Source: Lachnospiraceae bacterium (GTDB lineage Bacteria > Bacillota > Clostridia > Lachnospirales > Lachnospiraceae). From it: a stretch of 35,257 bases of DNA. The stretch lies in the NCBI GenBank assembly GCA_017634355.1, contig JAGBNO010000004.1, positions 1-35,257 of the forward strand. Direction: 5' to 3'. The position numbers and the translations under genes are program-made. Position 1 is the first letter of the stretch. Each line of letters opens with the position of its first letter. A model generated the notes under the pieces. The model ran no database searches. It was not told where the DNA came from and was given only the letters and a program-made list of their open reading frames with translations. Positions 8,742 to 17,906 of the stretch are shown here, in pieces.

Positions 8742-9683
8742 TTATTTGCGGGCCTCTGCGGCGGCCTTCGCCACCTCTGCCGCATAGTCCTCTTCCTTTT
8801 TCTCCATGCCCTCGCCGGTCTGGAAGCGCACAAAGCCTTTGATATTGACTTTTGCGCCATTTTCTTTGGCCACGCTCTCTACATATTTCTGCACGCTCTG
8901 CTTGCCGTCCTCTGCCTTTACATAAATCTGGTCCAAAAGGCAGATCTCCTTAAATTCTTTATTGATCCGGCCCATGACTATGCCATTCCAGATCTTCTCA
9001 TTGCCACCGGGCTTCTCCTCTTTAGCCTCGGCCAGGAATATTTCCTTCTCGTGGGCTATGTACTCATCGTCTATTTCAGAGGACCTCGTGAACTTAGGGG
9101 ACATGGCCGCAATCTGCATAGCCACGTTCTTGCCCATTTCCTTTATGCTGTCATTGACCACATCTGTCTCCACATCCACAAGCACGCCTATTTTTCCGCC
9201 TGCATGGACATAGGTGGCGACAAAGCCCGCATTCTCCTCTATCTTCTCAAAACGGCGAATATTCATATTCTCGGAGATAATGGAAATCTGCTGTGAAAGG
9301 GCTTCCCTGACTGTAAGTGTTTCGTCCTTTGACCACTTCTCGTCCATAAAGCTCTCAAGGTCTTTGGCGCCGCTATTTAAGACCTGGGCCGCCACATCCC
9401 CAACATAAGCATGGAACTTCTCCCCGTTAGCCGCAAAGTCTGTCTCGCAGTTCACCTCTACGACAGCTGCCTTTTTAAAGTCATCTGTTATGCTTGTAAG
9501 GCACAGGCCCTCTACAGCAATCCTGCCCTCCTTCTTCGTGTGGCCGGCGAGGCCCTTCTCCCGAAGGAACTCCACCGCCTTGTCCATATCGCCATCTGTG
9601 GCATCCAGCGCCTTTTTGCAGTCCATCATGCCAGCGCCGGTCATATCGCGCAGTTCTTTAACCTGCTTAGATGAAATAGCCAT
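8742..9683 (-). CDS. tsf: Elongation factor Ts
   Basis: 313-residue guanine-nucleotide exchange factor for EF-Tu. The N-terminal UBA-like domain is present (ISSKQVKELRDMTGAGMMDCKKAL, residues 3-26), followed by the conserved core with ETDFAANGEKF, where the TDF residues contact EF-Tu. A C-terminal tail rich in Lys, Glu and Ala ends the protein. The length is normal for Clostridia. A GGGAG box lies upstream of the ATG. It follows rpsB by 39 bases in the standard rpsB-tsf order. The usual pyrH-frr pair does not follow; a terminator and the dgt cluster do. Confidence 0.97.
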   Translation of the reverse strand: MAISSKQVKELRDMTGAGMMDCKKALDATDGDMDKAVEFLREKGLAGHTKKEGRIAVEGLCLTSITDDFKKAAVVEVNCETDFAANGEKFHAYVGDVAAQVLNSGAKDLESFMDEKWSKDETLTVREALSQQISIISENMNIRRFEKIEENAGFVATYVHAGGKIGVLVDVETDVVNDSIKEMGKNVAMQIAAMSPKFTRSSEIDDEYIAHEKEIFLAEAKEEKPGGNEKIWNGIVMGRINKEFKEICLLDQIYVKAEDGKQSVQKYVESVAKENGAKVNIKGFVRFQTGEGMEKKEEDYAAEVAKAAAEARK

Positions 9684-9722
9684 TTTCTTCTTGTCTCCCT
9701 TCTAATAATAAATCTTATTCCT

Positions 9723-10448
9723 TCAGCCCGCAGCCTCTTCTTCTTCCCCTCCTATGTCCTCGGCCTCGCCCTGATTGGCCTCTATGACTGCATCCGCTAT
9801 CTTCGATACGATGAGCTTCACTGCCCTTATGGCATCATCATTGCCAGGTATCACATAGTCCAGCTCCTCAGGGTCGCAGTTGGTGTCGCAGATGCCCACG
9901 AGCGGAATGCCCAGCGCATGTGCCTCCTGCACGCAGATATGCTCCTTCTTCGGGTCCACGACGAAAATAACATTGGGAAGCTGCTTCATATTCTTGATGC
10001 CGCCCAGGTTCTTCTCCAGCTTTTCGCACTCTTTCTGCAGCAGGGCCACTTCCTTCTTCGGAAGCACGTCAAAGGTGCCGTCCGAGCTCATCATCTCTAT
10101 CTCCTTCAGCCTCTTTATCCTGGACTGTATGGTCTTGAAGTTCGTGAGCATTCCGCCCAGCCACCTCTCATTTACATAGTACATGCCGCAGCGCTCCGCC
10201 TCTGCCTTTATGGAATCCTGCGCCTGCTTCTTCGTGCCCACAAACAGTATGGTGCCGCCGTCTGCTATAATATCGCCCACAGCATTATATGCCTCGTCCA
10301 CCTTCCCCACTGACTTCTGCAGGTCTATAATGTAAATCCCGTTTCTCTCCGTATAGATATAAGGTGCCATCTTAGGATTCCATCTCCTGGTCTGGTGGCC
10401 GAAATGCACTCCGGCTTCCAATAGCTGCTTCATTGAAATAACGCTCAT
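9723..10448 (-). CDS. rpsB: 30S ribosomal protein S2
   Basis: 241-residue S2, a late-assembling small-subunit protein. The start [27 protein letters not shown] is diagnostic. [14 protein letters not shown] (near 95-108) and FVVDPKKE... [18 protein letters not shown] (about 165-195) are conserved S2 blocks. The reading frame is open for another 76 codons upstream, but the ATG at 10448 is chosen because AGGAGG lies seven bases before it and the protein then starts exactly like its family. The upstream extension has no ribosomal-protein similarity. The C-terminus is an acidic tail ([12 protein letters not shown]). Cotranscribed with tsf. Confidence 0.98.
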   Translation of the reverse strand: MSVISMKQLLEAGVHFGHQTRRWNPKMAPYIYTERNGIYIIDLQKSVGKVDEAYNAVGDIIADGGTILFVGTKKQAQDSIKAEAERCGMYYVNERWLGGMLTNFKTIQSRIKRLKEIEMMSSDGTFDVLPKKEVALLQKECEKLEKNLGGIKNMKQLPNVIFVVDPKKEHICVQEAHALGIPLVGICDTNCDPEELDYVIPGNDDAIRAVKLIVSKIADAVIEANQGEAEDIGGEEEEAAG

Positions 10449-10714
10449 TTTTTTCCTCCTTAAATATGGTTTGGGGACATCCCCGTCTTTGGCGCACTTC
10501 TTTCCCTGGCAGACCGCACTTATGCATCTTCGTGAAACGGCTTGCTTTTTTGTGGATAAGCCACGGCACCACTGCCAAAGGTCCATCCGCCTGTTCTCTA
10601 TGTGCCCGTATATGAAAAATCTTTTGTTGCATAGGCACACTTTGAATAAACTACCACACTTGCGCCAATGTTGCAATAGGGGAAGGACTGATTTTTTCTT
10701 TTGCCCCTAACGTC
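10449..10714 (-). promoter_or_regulatory. Untranslated region upstream of rpsB
   Basis: About 270 bases without a plausible gene between rpsB and the divergent cysK promoter. On the minus strand it ends in AAGGAGG and includes short self-complementary stretches such as GGGGATGTCCCC, 20-30 bases before the ribosome binding site. Such a long leader fits autogenous control of rpsB-tsf by S2, which is known in other bacteria, but I do not recognise a described RNA family and found no convincing -35/-10 pair. Open frames in this stretch are out-of-frame or unsupported. Confidence 0.4.
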
Positions 10715-10743
10715 TTGACATAAAAAAAACAAAGTATTACACT
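10715..10743 (+). promoter_or_regulatory. Promoter for cysK
   Basis: Consensus TTGACA at 10715-10720, a 17-base A-rich spacer and TACACT at 10738-10743 (4 of 6). The predicted transcript has a leader of about 45 bases before the cysK ATG. I see no CymR-type operator or riboswitch. Confidence 0.65.
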
Positions 10744-10795
10744 ATTCATAGTTTTCCAATGGGAAATATAAGATTTAATTCAAGGGAGGTAAGAA

Positions 10796-11728
10796 ATGGC
10801 CAACATCAAGCAATCTGCTACAGAACTCATAGGAAATACCCCTCTTCTGGAGCTTAAGGCACTAGAGGAAAAAGAGGGCTTAGCCGCCCACATAATCGCA
10901 AAGCTCGAATATTTCAATCCCGCCGGCTCAGTTAAAGACAGGATAGCTCTAAGCATGATAGAAGACCTCGAAAAAAAGGGCCTCATAAAAAAAGGCTCTA
11001 CCATAATAGAGCCCACAAGCGGAAATACAGGCATAGGGATAGCCGCAGTCGCCGCAGCCAAGGGCTACAAGGCCGTGCTCACCATGCCTGAGACCATGTC
11101 CGTGGAGAGGCGCAATTTCCTGCATGCATTCGGGGCCGAAATAGTGCTGACAGACGGGGCCGCCGGCATGAAGGGGGCAATAGCCAAGGCTGAGGAGCTG
11201 AAGAATGAAACTCCGGGCTCAGTAATCCTGGGCCAGTTCGTAAATCCCGCCAACCCCGCCATACATAAAGCCACGACGGGTCCTGAGATCTGGGAGGACA
11301 CAGACGGAAACGTGGACTTCTTTGTCAGCGGCGTCGGTACGGGAGGAACAGTGACAGGAGTGGGGGAATTCTTAAAAGAAAAGAATCCCAATGTGAAGAT
11401 CATAGCGGTAGAGCCCGCAGACTCCCCCGTGCTCTCAGGCGGCAAGCCCGGACCTCACAAGATTCAGGGCATAGGGGCAGGTTTCGTGCCTGAAACCCTG
11501 AATACGGGAGTCTATGATGAAATAATAAAAGTCTCGAACGAAGATTCTTTTAAGACGGGAAAAGAGATAGCCCGCACGGAAGGCATACTGGTAGGCATAT
11601 CTTCAGGAGCCGCCGTCTTCGCAGCCCTCACGCTTGCAAAAAGGCCCGAAAACAAGGGTAAAAACATAGTGGTGCTGCTCCCCGACAACGGGGACCGCTA
11701 CCTCTCTACCCCTCTTTTCCAAGACTAG
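10796..11728 (+). CDS. cysK: Cysteine synthase (O-acetylserine sulfhydrylase)
   Basis: 310-residue PLP enzyme of fold type II that makes cysteine from O-acetylserine and sulfide. The PLP lysine is K47 in [11 protein letters not shown]. The substrate/phosphate loops [11 protein letters not shown] (about 76-86) and the [11 protein letters not shown]-phosphate loop (about 180-187) are intact. [16 protein letters not shown] is the hallmark of CysK-type rather than cystathionine beta-synthase proteins. A GGGAGG box lies six bases before the ATG. It is a single-gene unit with its own promoter and a downstream hairpin, divergent from rpsB. Confidence 0.96.
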   Translation: MANIKQSATELIGNTPLLELKALEEKEGLAAHIIAKLEYFNPAGSVKDRIALSMIEDLEKKGLIKKGSTIIEPTSGNTGIGIAAVAAAKGYKAVLTMPETMSVERRNFLHAFGAEIVLTDGAAGMKGAIAKAEELKNETPGSVILGQFVNPANPAIHKATTGPEIWEDTDGNVDFFVSGVGTGGTVTGVGEFLKEKNPNVKIIAVEPADSPVLSGGKPGPHKIQGIGAGFVPETLNTGVYDEIIKVSNEDSFKTGKEIARTEGILVGISSGAAVFAALTLAKRPENKGKNIVVLLPDNGDRYLSTPLFQD

Positions 11729-11736
11729 TCTAATTC

Positions 11737-11777
11737 TTGGGGCGCAAACCCTCCGGCGGCGGGGGGCTGCGCCCCAA
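11737..11777. terminator. Hairpin between convergent cysK and DUF1700 gene
   Basis: A perfect 10-bp stem, TTGGGGCGCA (11737-11746) with TGCGCCCCAA (11768-11777), with a 21-base GC-rich loop. It lies just after the cysK stop and just after the end of the opposite gene. The T tract is poor on both sides (TTATC one way, GAATTA the other), so it may terminate weakly or simply protect 3' ends. Confidence 0.55.
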
Positions 11778-11798
11778 TTATCAGCCTGCCGGCAAAGG

Positions 11799-12248
11799 TC
11801 AGTCCCCCCTCATGCTCCTAAGTATGAGCCAGAGCACTATGAAAGCAAGTAATACCGGTGCCAGCGCAACGAGCACGGAACCCACTATGATGAGAAGAAG
11901 TATCGCCAGGGCTATGAGGGCTATAAGAAAGATCCAGGCCTTTATGCGGCTAATCCTCCATATCCGCTTTTGGGCCGCCTGCTCCTCTTCCTCCCTCTCT
12001 TCCCGCTCCTCTTCGGCTTTCATGAAGCTATTGCCCCTCAAGTCCTCTTCCCTGCTGGTCCCAAGCAGGGTCTTTGCTATGAGCCTAGGGTCGCCAAGCT
12101 CCTCGAAGACGGCCGCTTCCTCCTTGCCCTTACGCTTCTCCGTTTCTATATACTCATCGTAATAGCGGATGTTCTCCTCTATATTGGCAGGGGCCATTTC
12201 CCCTGCGAGCGCTGTTCTAAGTCCATTTAAGAAGTCTTCTTTATTCAT
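11799..12248 (-). CDS. DUF1700-type membrane protein
   Basis: 149 residues. The N-terminus MNKEDFLNGLRTAL, with the YYDEYIETEKRKGKEEAAVFEELGDP segment at about 29-54, is the HAAS/DUF1700 signature, a helical cytosolic domain found with PadR-type regulators or membrane partners in Firmicutes. An acidic, strongly charged linker (EEEREEREEEEQ, about 78-89) leads to two hydrophobic segments at about 103-123 and 125-142. There is no ribosome binding site: the ATG lies seven bases after an extended -10 box, so the message is probably leaderless. No PadR-family gene lies beside it, which is atypical. Family call is good; function unknown. Confidence 0.85.
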   Translation of the reverse strand: MNKEDFLNGLRTALAGEMAPANIEENIRYYDEYIETEKRKGKEEAAVFEELGDPRLIAKTLLGTSREEDLRGNSFMKAEEEREEREEEEQAAQKRIWRISRIKAWIFLIALIALAILLLIIVGSVLVALAPVLLAFIVLWLILRSMRGD

Positions 12249-12255
12249 GCAGCAG

Positions 12256-12285
12256 AGTATACCACATAAGCTTGCCCCTTAACAA
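12256..12285 (-). promoter_or_regulatory. Extended -10 promoter giving a leaderless DUF1700 mRNA
   Basis: On the minus strand TTGTTA (12280-12285), an 18-base spacer and TATACT (12256-12261), preceded by TGG, making an extended -10. Only seven bases (12249-12255) separate it from the ATG, the expected distance from -10 to transcription start. Confidence 0.7.
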
Positions 12286-12340
12286 TGCCTATTGAGAACT
12301 GCCTCATAAGCGCCCCTGCCTCCGGAACGCTATTATTCCC

Positions 12341-12370
12341 TTGACAGCCCCTGCTTTTTTATGCTATCTT
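12341..12370 (+). promoter_or_regulatory. Promoter for the rplJL-rpoBC operon
   Basis: TTGACA at 12341-12346, an 18-base spacer and TATCTT at 12365-12370 (4 of 6 to consensus). It lies directly before the conserved L10 leader, the expected place. The rplK-rplA genes that normally precede this promoter are absent. Confidence 0.75.
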
Positions 12371-12374
12371 TTCA

Positions 12375-12536
12375 GACGGCGTGCCCAGAAGGCAACGCCA
12401 GCCGAAGACAGCAGGTGCATTTTACAGCATAATGAGGCCCAGGGATAAGCCCAGGGGTTCGCCTGCCGAGGATTAAAAGTTCTTGCAATATAAGCTAGAC
12501 TTTTATCTATCCCTGTCTTTTGGCAGGGATTTTTTT
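12375..12536 (+). promoter_or_regulatory. L10 leader (ribosomal protein L10 autoregulatory RNA)
   Basis: The 5' untranslated RNA before rplJ contains the landmarks of the bacterial L10 leader: the CCGAAGACAGCAGGTGCA stretch at 12402-12419 and the partner GCCTGCCGAGG near 12461-12471, which together form the kink-turn-like site bound by the L10(L12)4 complex. In Firmicutes this element couples free L10 to premature termination. The terminator at its 3' end fits that mechanism. Boundaries are approximate. Confidence 0.85.
12509..12536 (+). terminator. Attenuator terminator of the L10 leader
   Basis: ATCCCTG (12509-12515) pairs with CAGGGAT (12524-12530) across an 8-base loop and runs straight into a seven-T tract. 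An intrinsic terminator upstream of rplJ, about 110 bases before the start codon. A second small hairpin (ACAGTG...CACTGT, 12539-12561) follows it. Confidence 0.85.
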
Positions 12537-12644
12537 GTACAGTGTAATGTGCCTTGCACTGTGCATATTCGGCTAAACAATAGATGCGCCCAGCATCAAA
12601 AATGTAGCTTAAAATGTGCCGTAAAAACGGCAGAAAGGAAAAGC

Positions 12645-13184
12645 ATGGCAAAAGTAGAACTGAAGCAGCCCATAGTAGATGCGATCGCTGCCCAGGTGAA
12701 GAATGCCAAATCTGCTGTCCTGGTGGACTACCGCGGACTCACGGTAGAACAGGATACGGAGCTTAGGAAACAGCTGAGGGAAGCCGGCGTGGTTTATAAG
12801 GTCTATAAAAACACGCTCATGAAGAGGGCCTTTGAGGGCACCGATTTCTCACAGCTCGACAAGCATCTGGAGGGTCCTTCAGCCCTGGCGGTTTCCTCAG
12901 ACGATGTGACAGCTCCTGCCAGGATAATCGTGAAGTTCTCGAAGAAAGCCGATAAGCTGGAGGTCAAGGCAGGCATAGTAGAAGGAACCTACTACGATGC
13001 GGCGGCCATACAGGAGCTTTCAGAGATCCCTCCGAGGGAAGAGCTTCTCTCAAGGCTATTAGGCAGCATACAGTCGCCTATAGCAAACTTCGCCCGTGTC
13101 ATAAAGCAGATCGCAGAAAAGAAAGAGGGCGGGGACGGAGAAACGGCAGCAGCCGAAACAGCAGAGCCTGCGGCAGAAGCATGA
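12645..13184 (+). CDS. rplJ: 50S ribosomal protein L10
   Basis: 179-residue base of the ribosomal stalk. It binds 23S rRNA through its N-terminal domain and L7/L12 dimers through the C-terminal helix. The start MAKVELKQPIVDAIAAQVKNA is canonical, and VDYRGLTVEQDTELRKQLREAG...YKVYKNTLMKRA (about 27-62) is the conserved rRNA-binding block. The C-terminus ends in an Ala/Glu-rich tail. The frame is open further upstream through the leader, but the ATG at 12645 has AGAAAGGAA just before it and gives the family's normal length. Confidence 0.98.
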   Translation: MAKVELKQPIVDAIAAQVKNAKSAVLVDYRGLTVEQDTELRKQLREAGVVYKVYKNTLMKRAFEGTDFSQLDKHLEGPSALAVSSDDVTAPARIIVKFSKKADKLEVKAGIVEGTYYDAAAIQELSEIPPREELLSRLLGSIQSPIANFARVIKQIAEKKEGGDGETAAAETAEPAAEA

Positions 13185-13195
13185 TAGCTTTGGCG

Positions 13196-13243
13196 GCATC
13201 CCGTCCTGCACTACAGACTGCAGCACAGGATAGCGGGATATGC
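13196..13243 (+). promoter_or_regulatory. Stem-loop in the rplJ-rplL intergenic gap
   Basis: GCATCCCGTCCTG (13196-13208) can pair with CAGGATAGCGGGATATGC (13226-13243), with a competing inner stem CTGCA/TGCAG. It has no T tract, so it is not a terminator. It could be a processing or stability element that lets L7/L12 be made in excess of L10. That role is an inference. Confidence 0.5.
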
Positions 13244-13289
13244 GGCAGGCAGATAAAGCATCGCACACTAGAGCGAAGAAAGGAAGATC

Positions 13290-13661
13290 ATGACAAAAGA
13301 AGAAATCATTGAGGCCATTAAAGGCTTATCCGTACTGGAACTGAATGAACTTGTAAAGGCTTGCGAGGAAGAATTCGGCGTATCAGCAGCAGCAGGCGTA
13401 GTCGTTGCCGCGGCAGGCGCGGGCGCAGGCGGCGCAGCCGAAGAAGAGAAGACAGAGTTCGACGTAGAGCTCACCGAAATCGGTCCTAACAAGGTCAAGG
13501 TTATCAAGGTCGTGCGCGAGATCACCGGCCTCGGCCTGAAGGAGGCCAAGGATCTGGTTGACAATGCACCTAAGATGATCAAAGATGGCGCAGACAAGGC
13601 GCAGGCCGATGAGATCAAGGCCAAGGTCGAAGCCGAGGGCGCAAAAGTCACCTTAAAGTAA
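13290..13661 (+). CDS. rplL: 50S ribosomal protein L7/L12
   Basis: 123-residue acidic stalk protein, present as several copies per ribosome, which recruits translational GTPases. The N-terminal dimerisation domain reads [31 protein letters not shown] in consecutive segments of residues 1-31, then an Ala/Gly-rich hinge (about 32-50), then the globular C-terminal domain with KIKV-type strands and the conserved [16 protein letters not shown] helix near residues 78-93. AAAGGAAG lies before the ATG. It is followed by an attenuator before rpoB. Confidence 0.98.
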   Translation: MTKEEIIEAIKGLSVLELNELVKACEEEFGVSAAAGVVVAAAGAGAGGAAEEEKTEFDVELTEIGPNKVKVIKVVREITGLGLKEAKDLVDNAPKMIKDGADKAQADEIKAKVEAEGAKVTLK

Positions 13662-13686
13662 ATAAGCAAAAATAAAAAAACAATAC

Positions 13687-13715
13687 TTGACTGAAAAAGA
13701 GCCTGGTGTTACTAT
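13687..13715 (+). promoter_or_regulatory. Candidate internal promoter before rpoB
   Basis: TTGACT (5 of 6) at 13687-13692, a 17-base spacer and TACTAT (4 of 6) at 13710-13715. The -10 lies inside the loop of the terminator-like hairpin at 13694-13751, so a transcript starting here would contain only the 3' arm. Prediction only. Confidence 0.35.
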
Positions 13716-13751
13716 GTAGAGTACTGTACTCTGGTGGCGTAGGCTCTTTTT
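13694..13751 (+). terminator. rplL-rpoB attenuator hairpin
   Basis: AAAAAGAGCCT (13694-13704) pairs with AGGCTCTTTTT (13741-13751), enclosing an inner perfect stem AGAGTA/TACTCT (13718-13732), and ends in a T run. It fits the partial terminator or processing site known between rplL and rpoB in other bacteria, which lowers polymerase subunit expression relative to L7/L12. Confidence 0.8.
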
Positions 13752-13827
13752 ATATTTAAATATTTAAAGGGCCATAGTTTTCAGGCATTCAACAGGCGTA
13801 AAAAGTCCGGGCCTGAGAGGAGGTTTG

Positions 13828-16800
13828 ATGGAAAAGAACAGGATTCATCCAGTATATAAAGGAAAGGCAATGCGCATGAGCTTCCAGCGCAACCAGGATG
13901 TCATAGAGATGCCGAATCTCATAGATGTCCAGAAGTCTTCCTATGAGTGGTTTATCAAGGAGGGCTTAAAGGAAGCATTTGCGGATATATCCCCCATTAC
14001 TGACTATAGCGGAAACCTAAGCCTCGATTTCGTGAACTATGAGTTCCTGCGCAACGAAAGAAAATACTCCATCGAAGAATGCAAGGCCAGGGATACCACA
14101 TACTCAGCCCCGCTGAAGGTAAAGGTCAGGCTTAGAAACAGCGGCAGTCCGGAAAATGATATCAAAGAGCACGAGATTTTCATGGGCGATCTCCCCATAA
14201 TGACAGATAACGGCACCTTTGTCATAAACGGCGCAGAGAGGGTCATCGTGAGCCAGCTCGTGCGCTCTCCCGGCATATACTACGGCATAGACCACGACAA
14301 GCTGGGCAAACGCCTTTTTTCCTGCACGGTCATTCCGAACAGAGGAGCCTGGCTGGAATATGAGACCGATGCCAACGATGTCTTCTATGTCAGGGTAGAC
14401 CGCACAAGAAAAGTGCCGGTCACAGTGCTTATCCGCGCCCTGGGCATAGGCAGCAATGAAGCGATACTCGACTACTTCGGCGACGAACCGAAGATACATG
14501 CCTCATTCGCCAAGGATCCTTCCGAAAACTCCATCCAGGGCCTATTCGAGCTATATAAAAAGATACGTCCGGGCGAACTGCTCGCAGAAGAGAGCGCAAG
14601 AGGCCTGATAGAAGGGATGTTCTTTGACCCCCGCCGCTATGACCTCGCAAAGGTCGGGCGCTATAAGTTCAATAAAAAGCTCCTGCTCAGGAACAGAATA
14701 ACCGGCCACATCCTTGCAGAGGATGTGACAGACCCTGCGACAGGGGAAGTAATAAAAGCTAAGAGAGTCTATGCGAAGGCCGGCACCGTCGTCACAAGAG
14801 AACTGGCTGACGAGATACAGAATTCTGCCGTGCCATACGTGATGATACAGACCGAAGAACGCAATGTCAAAGTCCTGTCTTCCATGATGGTGGATATCAA
14901 CCATTTCGTGGACTTCCCCAGGGGAAAGAAGGCCTCGGACTACGGCATCACCGAACTGGTCTACTACCCTGCCCTATCCAGGCTCATGGAAGAGAGCGCA
15001 ACTCCCCAGGAGCTGCTGGCGGCTATCAAGAAAAAGCTGCATGAGCTCATCCCTAAGCATGTGACTAAGGACGACATATTTGCCTCCATAAATTACAACA
15101 TGCATTTGGAATACCACATAGGGAATAAAGACGACATAGACCATCTGGGGAACCGCCGCATAAGGGCTGTGGGCGAGCTTCTGCAGAACCAGTACCGCAT
15201 AGGCCTGTCCCGCTTAGAGAGAGTGGTCCGCGAGCGGATGACCTCACAGGACCTGACCACTATCACTCCTCAGGCCCTTATAAATATCAAGCCCGTGACT
15301 GCCGCCGTAAAGGAATTCTTCGGTTCCTCCCAGCTCTCTCAGTTCATGGACCAGAATAACCCCTTATCCGAGCTCACACATAAGCGCAGGCTCTCTGCAC
15401 TGGGTCCCGGCGGCCTGTCCAGAGACAGAGCCGGCATGGAGGTCAGGGATATACACTACTCCCACTATGGGCGCATGTGCCCTGTGGAGACTCCCGAAGG
15501 CCCGAACATAGGCCTCATAAACTCCCTCGCCTGCTTCGCAAGGATAAATGAGTACGGCTTCATAGAAGCGCCTTATAGAAAGATAGACCACAGTGACTCA
15601 AAAGCTCCTGTAGTCACCGACAAGGTCGTATATATGACGGCTGACGAAGAGGACAACTATCATGTGGCACAGGCCTCTGAACCGCTGGATGCAGAAGGCC
15701 ATTTCATTAATAAGATGGTTTCCGGACGCTACAGGGATGAGACCCAGGAATACGAGCAGAGCATGTTCGAATATATGGACGTATCCCCAAGGCAGGTCTT
15801 CTCAGTCGCCACAACACTGGTTCCCTTCCTTCAAAATGACGATCCTACGAGGGCGCTTATGGGTTCCAACATGCAGCGCCAGGCGGTGCCCCTATTGCAG
15901 ACCGAGACCCCCGCTGTCGGAACCGGCATGGAGAGCAAGGCCGCAGTAGACTCCGGCGACTGCGTGATCGCCAAGAAGAGTGGCACCGTCACTTATGCCG
16001 ACTCCAGGAATATAAAGGTGGACAACGACGACGGAACAAAAGAGGATTATAAGCTAATAAAGTTCCTGCGCTCAAACCAGTCCAACTGCTACAACCATAG
16101 CCCCATAGTGAAAAAGGGCGACCATATCGAAGAGGGCGAAGTGATAGCCGACGGCCCCTCTACCTACCACGGTGAGCTGGCCCTGGGTAAAAATCCGCTC
16201 ATAGGCTTCATGTCCTGGGAGGGCTACAACTATGAAGACGCTGTGCTCCTCTCTGAAAGGCTCGTGCAGGAAGATGTATATACTTCCATACATATAGAGG
16301 AATATGAGTCCGAGGCCAGGGAGACCAAGCTGGGTCCCGAAGAAATCACGAGGGATATCCCCGGTGTCGGAGAAGAGGCCCTACAGAACCTCGATGAAAA
16401 CGGCATCATACGCATAGGCGCAGAGGTCCGCGCAGGCGACATATTGGTCGGTAAAGTTACCCCCAAGGGCGAGACCGAGCTTACAGCCGAGGAAAGGCTG
16501 CTTCGGGCCATATTTGGAGAAAAGGCGCACGAAGTGAGGGATACTTCCCTGAAGGTTCCCCACGGAGAGTTCGGCATAGTGGTGGATGCCAAGATTTTTA
16601 CAAGGGACAACGGAGATGATCTTTCCCCCGGCGTAAACGAGTCTGTCCGCATCTACATAGCGCAGAAGAGAAAAATACAGGTAGGCGATAAGATGTCGGG
16701 CCGCCACGGCAACAAGGGCGTGGTCTCCAGGGTGCTGCCGGTGGAGGATATGCCATATCTGCCAAACGGCAGGCCTCTCGACATAGTCTTAAATCCCTTG

Positions 16801-17886
16801 GGCGTGCCTTCCCGAATGAATATAGGACAGGTTCTGGAAATCCACCTTTCACTGGCAGCAATGGCGCTAGGCTTCAATATAGCCACCCCTGTTTTCGACG
16901 GGGCAAACGAGATCGACATAGAGGATATGCTGGATCTCGCCAATGACTATGTAAATACTGAGTGGGAAGAGTTCGAAGCCAAGTATAAAGATATCCTCCT
17001 GCCTGAAGTGCTCTCCTACCTCTCTGAGCACAGAGACCATAGGAAAGTCTGGAAAGGCGTGCCCATAAGCCGTGACGGCAAGGTAAGGCTACGGGATGGC
17101 CGCACAGGTGAATATTTCGATTCTCCTGTCACCATAGGCCACATGCATTACTTAAAGCTACACCATCTGGTGGACGACAAGATCCACGCGCGCTCCACCG
17201 GCCCTTACTCCCTCGTGACTCAGCAGCCCCTGGGCGGAAAAGCCCAGTTCGGAGGCCAGAGGTTCGGGGAAATGGAGGTCTGGGCCCTGGAGGCATACGG
17301 CGCGGCATATACCTTGCAGGAGGTGCTGACCGTCAAATCCGATGATGTCATAGGCCGCGTAAAGACTTATGAAGCTATCATAAAGGGAGAAAATATCCCA
17401 GAGCCGGGTGTTCCCGAATCCTTCAAGGTGCTCTTAAAGGAGCTTCAATCGCTGGGACTGGATGTCAGCGTCTTGAAAGAGGACGGCTCAGAGGTCGAGA
17501 TTGGAGAAAACATAGAGTATGGCGAAACAGATATGCGCGCCATCATGAATGACGACAGAGACTTAAGGCAGCAGGAGAACTATGTAGACCACGGTTTCCA
17601 GATCCAGACGCCAAATTCGAAAGGACGGCTGGAGACTGTCGGGGTCGATAGCGGCAGCGGGGAATCCGACAGCTATGATGATGACTACATAGATGATACG
17701 AACCCTACGTCGGAAGAACCAGAGGATGCAGATTTCTTTAAGGAAAATCCGCCATTTGCCGATCCTGTAGGCCAGGATATCCCAGACGACTTCGATCCGG
17801 AGTCAGAATATGGCGCCGATCCGGTCTATGATACCTCTGATGTATTCAATAGCCCTTTGGGGTTTGGAAATTTTAGCGAAGATTAA
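13828..17886 (+). CDS. rpoB: RNA polymerase beta subunit
   Basis: 1352-residue beta subunit of core RNA polymerase. The rifampicin-pocket cluster is intact and of the sensitive type: [28 protein letters not shown], with S523 corresponding to E. coli S531. The catalytic-site Lys-rich region is seen as [13 protein letters not shown], and the C-terminal anchor as [24 protein letters not shown]. Beyond the normal end (MNDDRDL...) there is an acidic, disordered extension of about 110 residues rich in Asp, Glu, Ser and Pro. The ATG at 13828 follows GAGAGGAGG. A TTG one codon upstream is possible but closer to the box. Expression is set by the upstream attenuator. Confidence 0.98.
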   Translation: MEKNRIHPVYKGKAMRMSFQRNQDVIEMPNLIDVQKSSYEWFIKEGLKEAFADISPITDYSGNLSLDFVNYEFLRNERKYSIEECKARDTTYSAPLKVKVRLRNSGSPENDIKEHEIFMGDLPIMTDNGTFVINGAERVIVSQLVRSPGIYYGIDHDKLGKRLFSCTVIPNRGAWLEYETDANDVFYVRVDRTRKVPVTVLIRALGIGSNEAILDYFGDEPKIHASFAKDPSENSIQGLFELYKKIRPGELLAEESARGLIEGMFFDPRRYDLAKVGRYKFNKKLLLRNRITGHILAEDVTDPATGEVIKAKRVYAKAGTVVTRELADEIQNSAVPYVMIQTEERNVKVLSSMMVDINHFVDFPRGKKASDYGITELVYYPALSRLMEESATPQELLAAIKKKLHELIPKHVTKDDIFASINYNMHLEYHIGNKDDIDHLGNRRIRAVGELLQNQYRIGLSRLERVVRERMTSQDLTTITPQALINIKPVTAAVKEFFGSSQLSQFMDQNNPLSELTHKRRLSALGPGGLSRDRAGMEVRDIHYSHYGRMCPVETPEGPNIGLINSLACFARINEYGFIEAPYRKIDHSDSKAPVVTDKVVYMTADEEDNYHVAQASEPLDAEGHFINKMVSGRYRDETQEYEQSMFEYMDVSPRQVFSVATTLVPFLQNDDPTRALMGSNMQRQAVPLLQTETPAVGTGMESKAAVDSGDCVIAKKSGTVTYADSRNIKVDNDDGTKEDYKLIKFLRSNQSNCYNHSPIVKKGDHIEEGEVIADGPSTYHGELALGKNPLIGFMSWEGYNYEDAVLLSERLVQEDVYTSIHIEEYESEARETKLGPEEITRDIPGVGEEALQNLDENGIIRIGAEVRAGDILVGKVTPKGETELTAEERLLRAIFGEKAHEVRDTSLKVPHGEFGIVVDAKIFTRDNGDDLSPGVNESVRIYIAQKRKIQVGDKMSGRHGNKGVVSRVLPVEDMPYLPNGRPLDIVLNPLGVPSRMNIGQVLEIHLSLAAMALGFNIATPVFDGANEIDIEDMLDLANDYVNTEWEEFEAKYKDILLPEVLSYLSEHRDHRKVWKGVPISRDGKVRLRDGRTGEYFDSPVTIGHMHYLKLHHLVDDKIHARSTGPYSLVTQQPLGGKAQFGGQRFGEMEVWALEAYGAAYTLQEVLTVKSDDVIGRVKTYEAIIKGENIPEPGVPESFKVLLKELQSLGLDVSVLKEDGSEVEIGENIEYGETDMRAIMNDDRDLRQQENYVDHGFQIQTPNSKGRLETVGVDSGSGESDSYDDDYIDDTNPTSEEPEDADFFKENPPFADPVGQDIPDDFDPESEYGADPVYDTSDVFNSPLGFGNFSED

Positions 17887-17906
17887 AAAAGGAAGGAGTT
17901 ATATCC

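Noticed and set aside
10449..10676. N-terminal extension of ribosomal protein S2
   Set aside because: The sequence is not S2-like and the perfect AGGAGG precedes the ATG at 10448.
12483..12644. N-terminal extension of L10
   Set aside because: This stretch is the L10 leader and attenuator; the family starts at the ATG at 12645 with a ribosome binding site.
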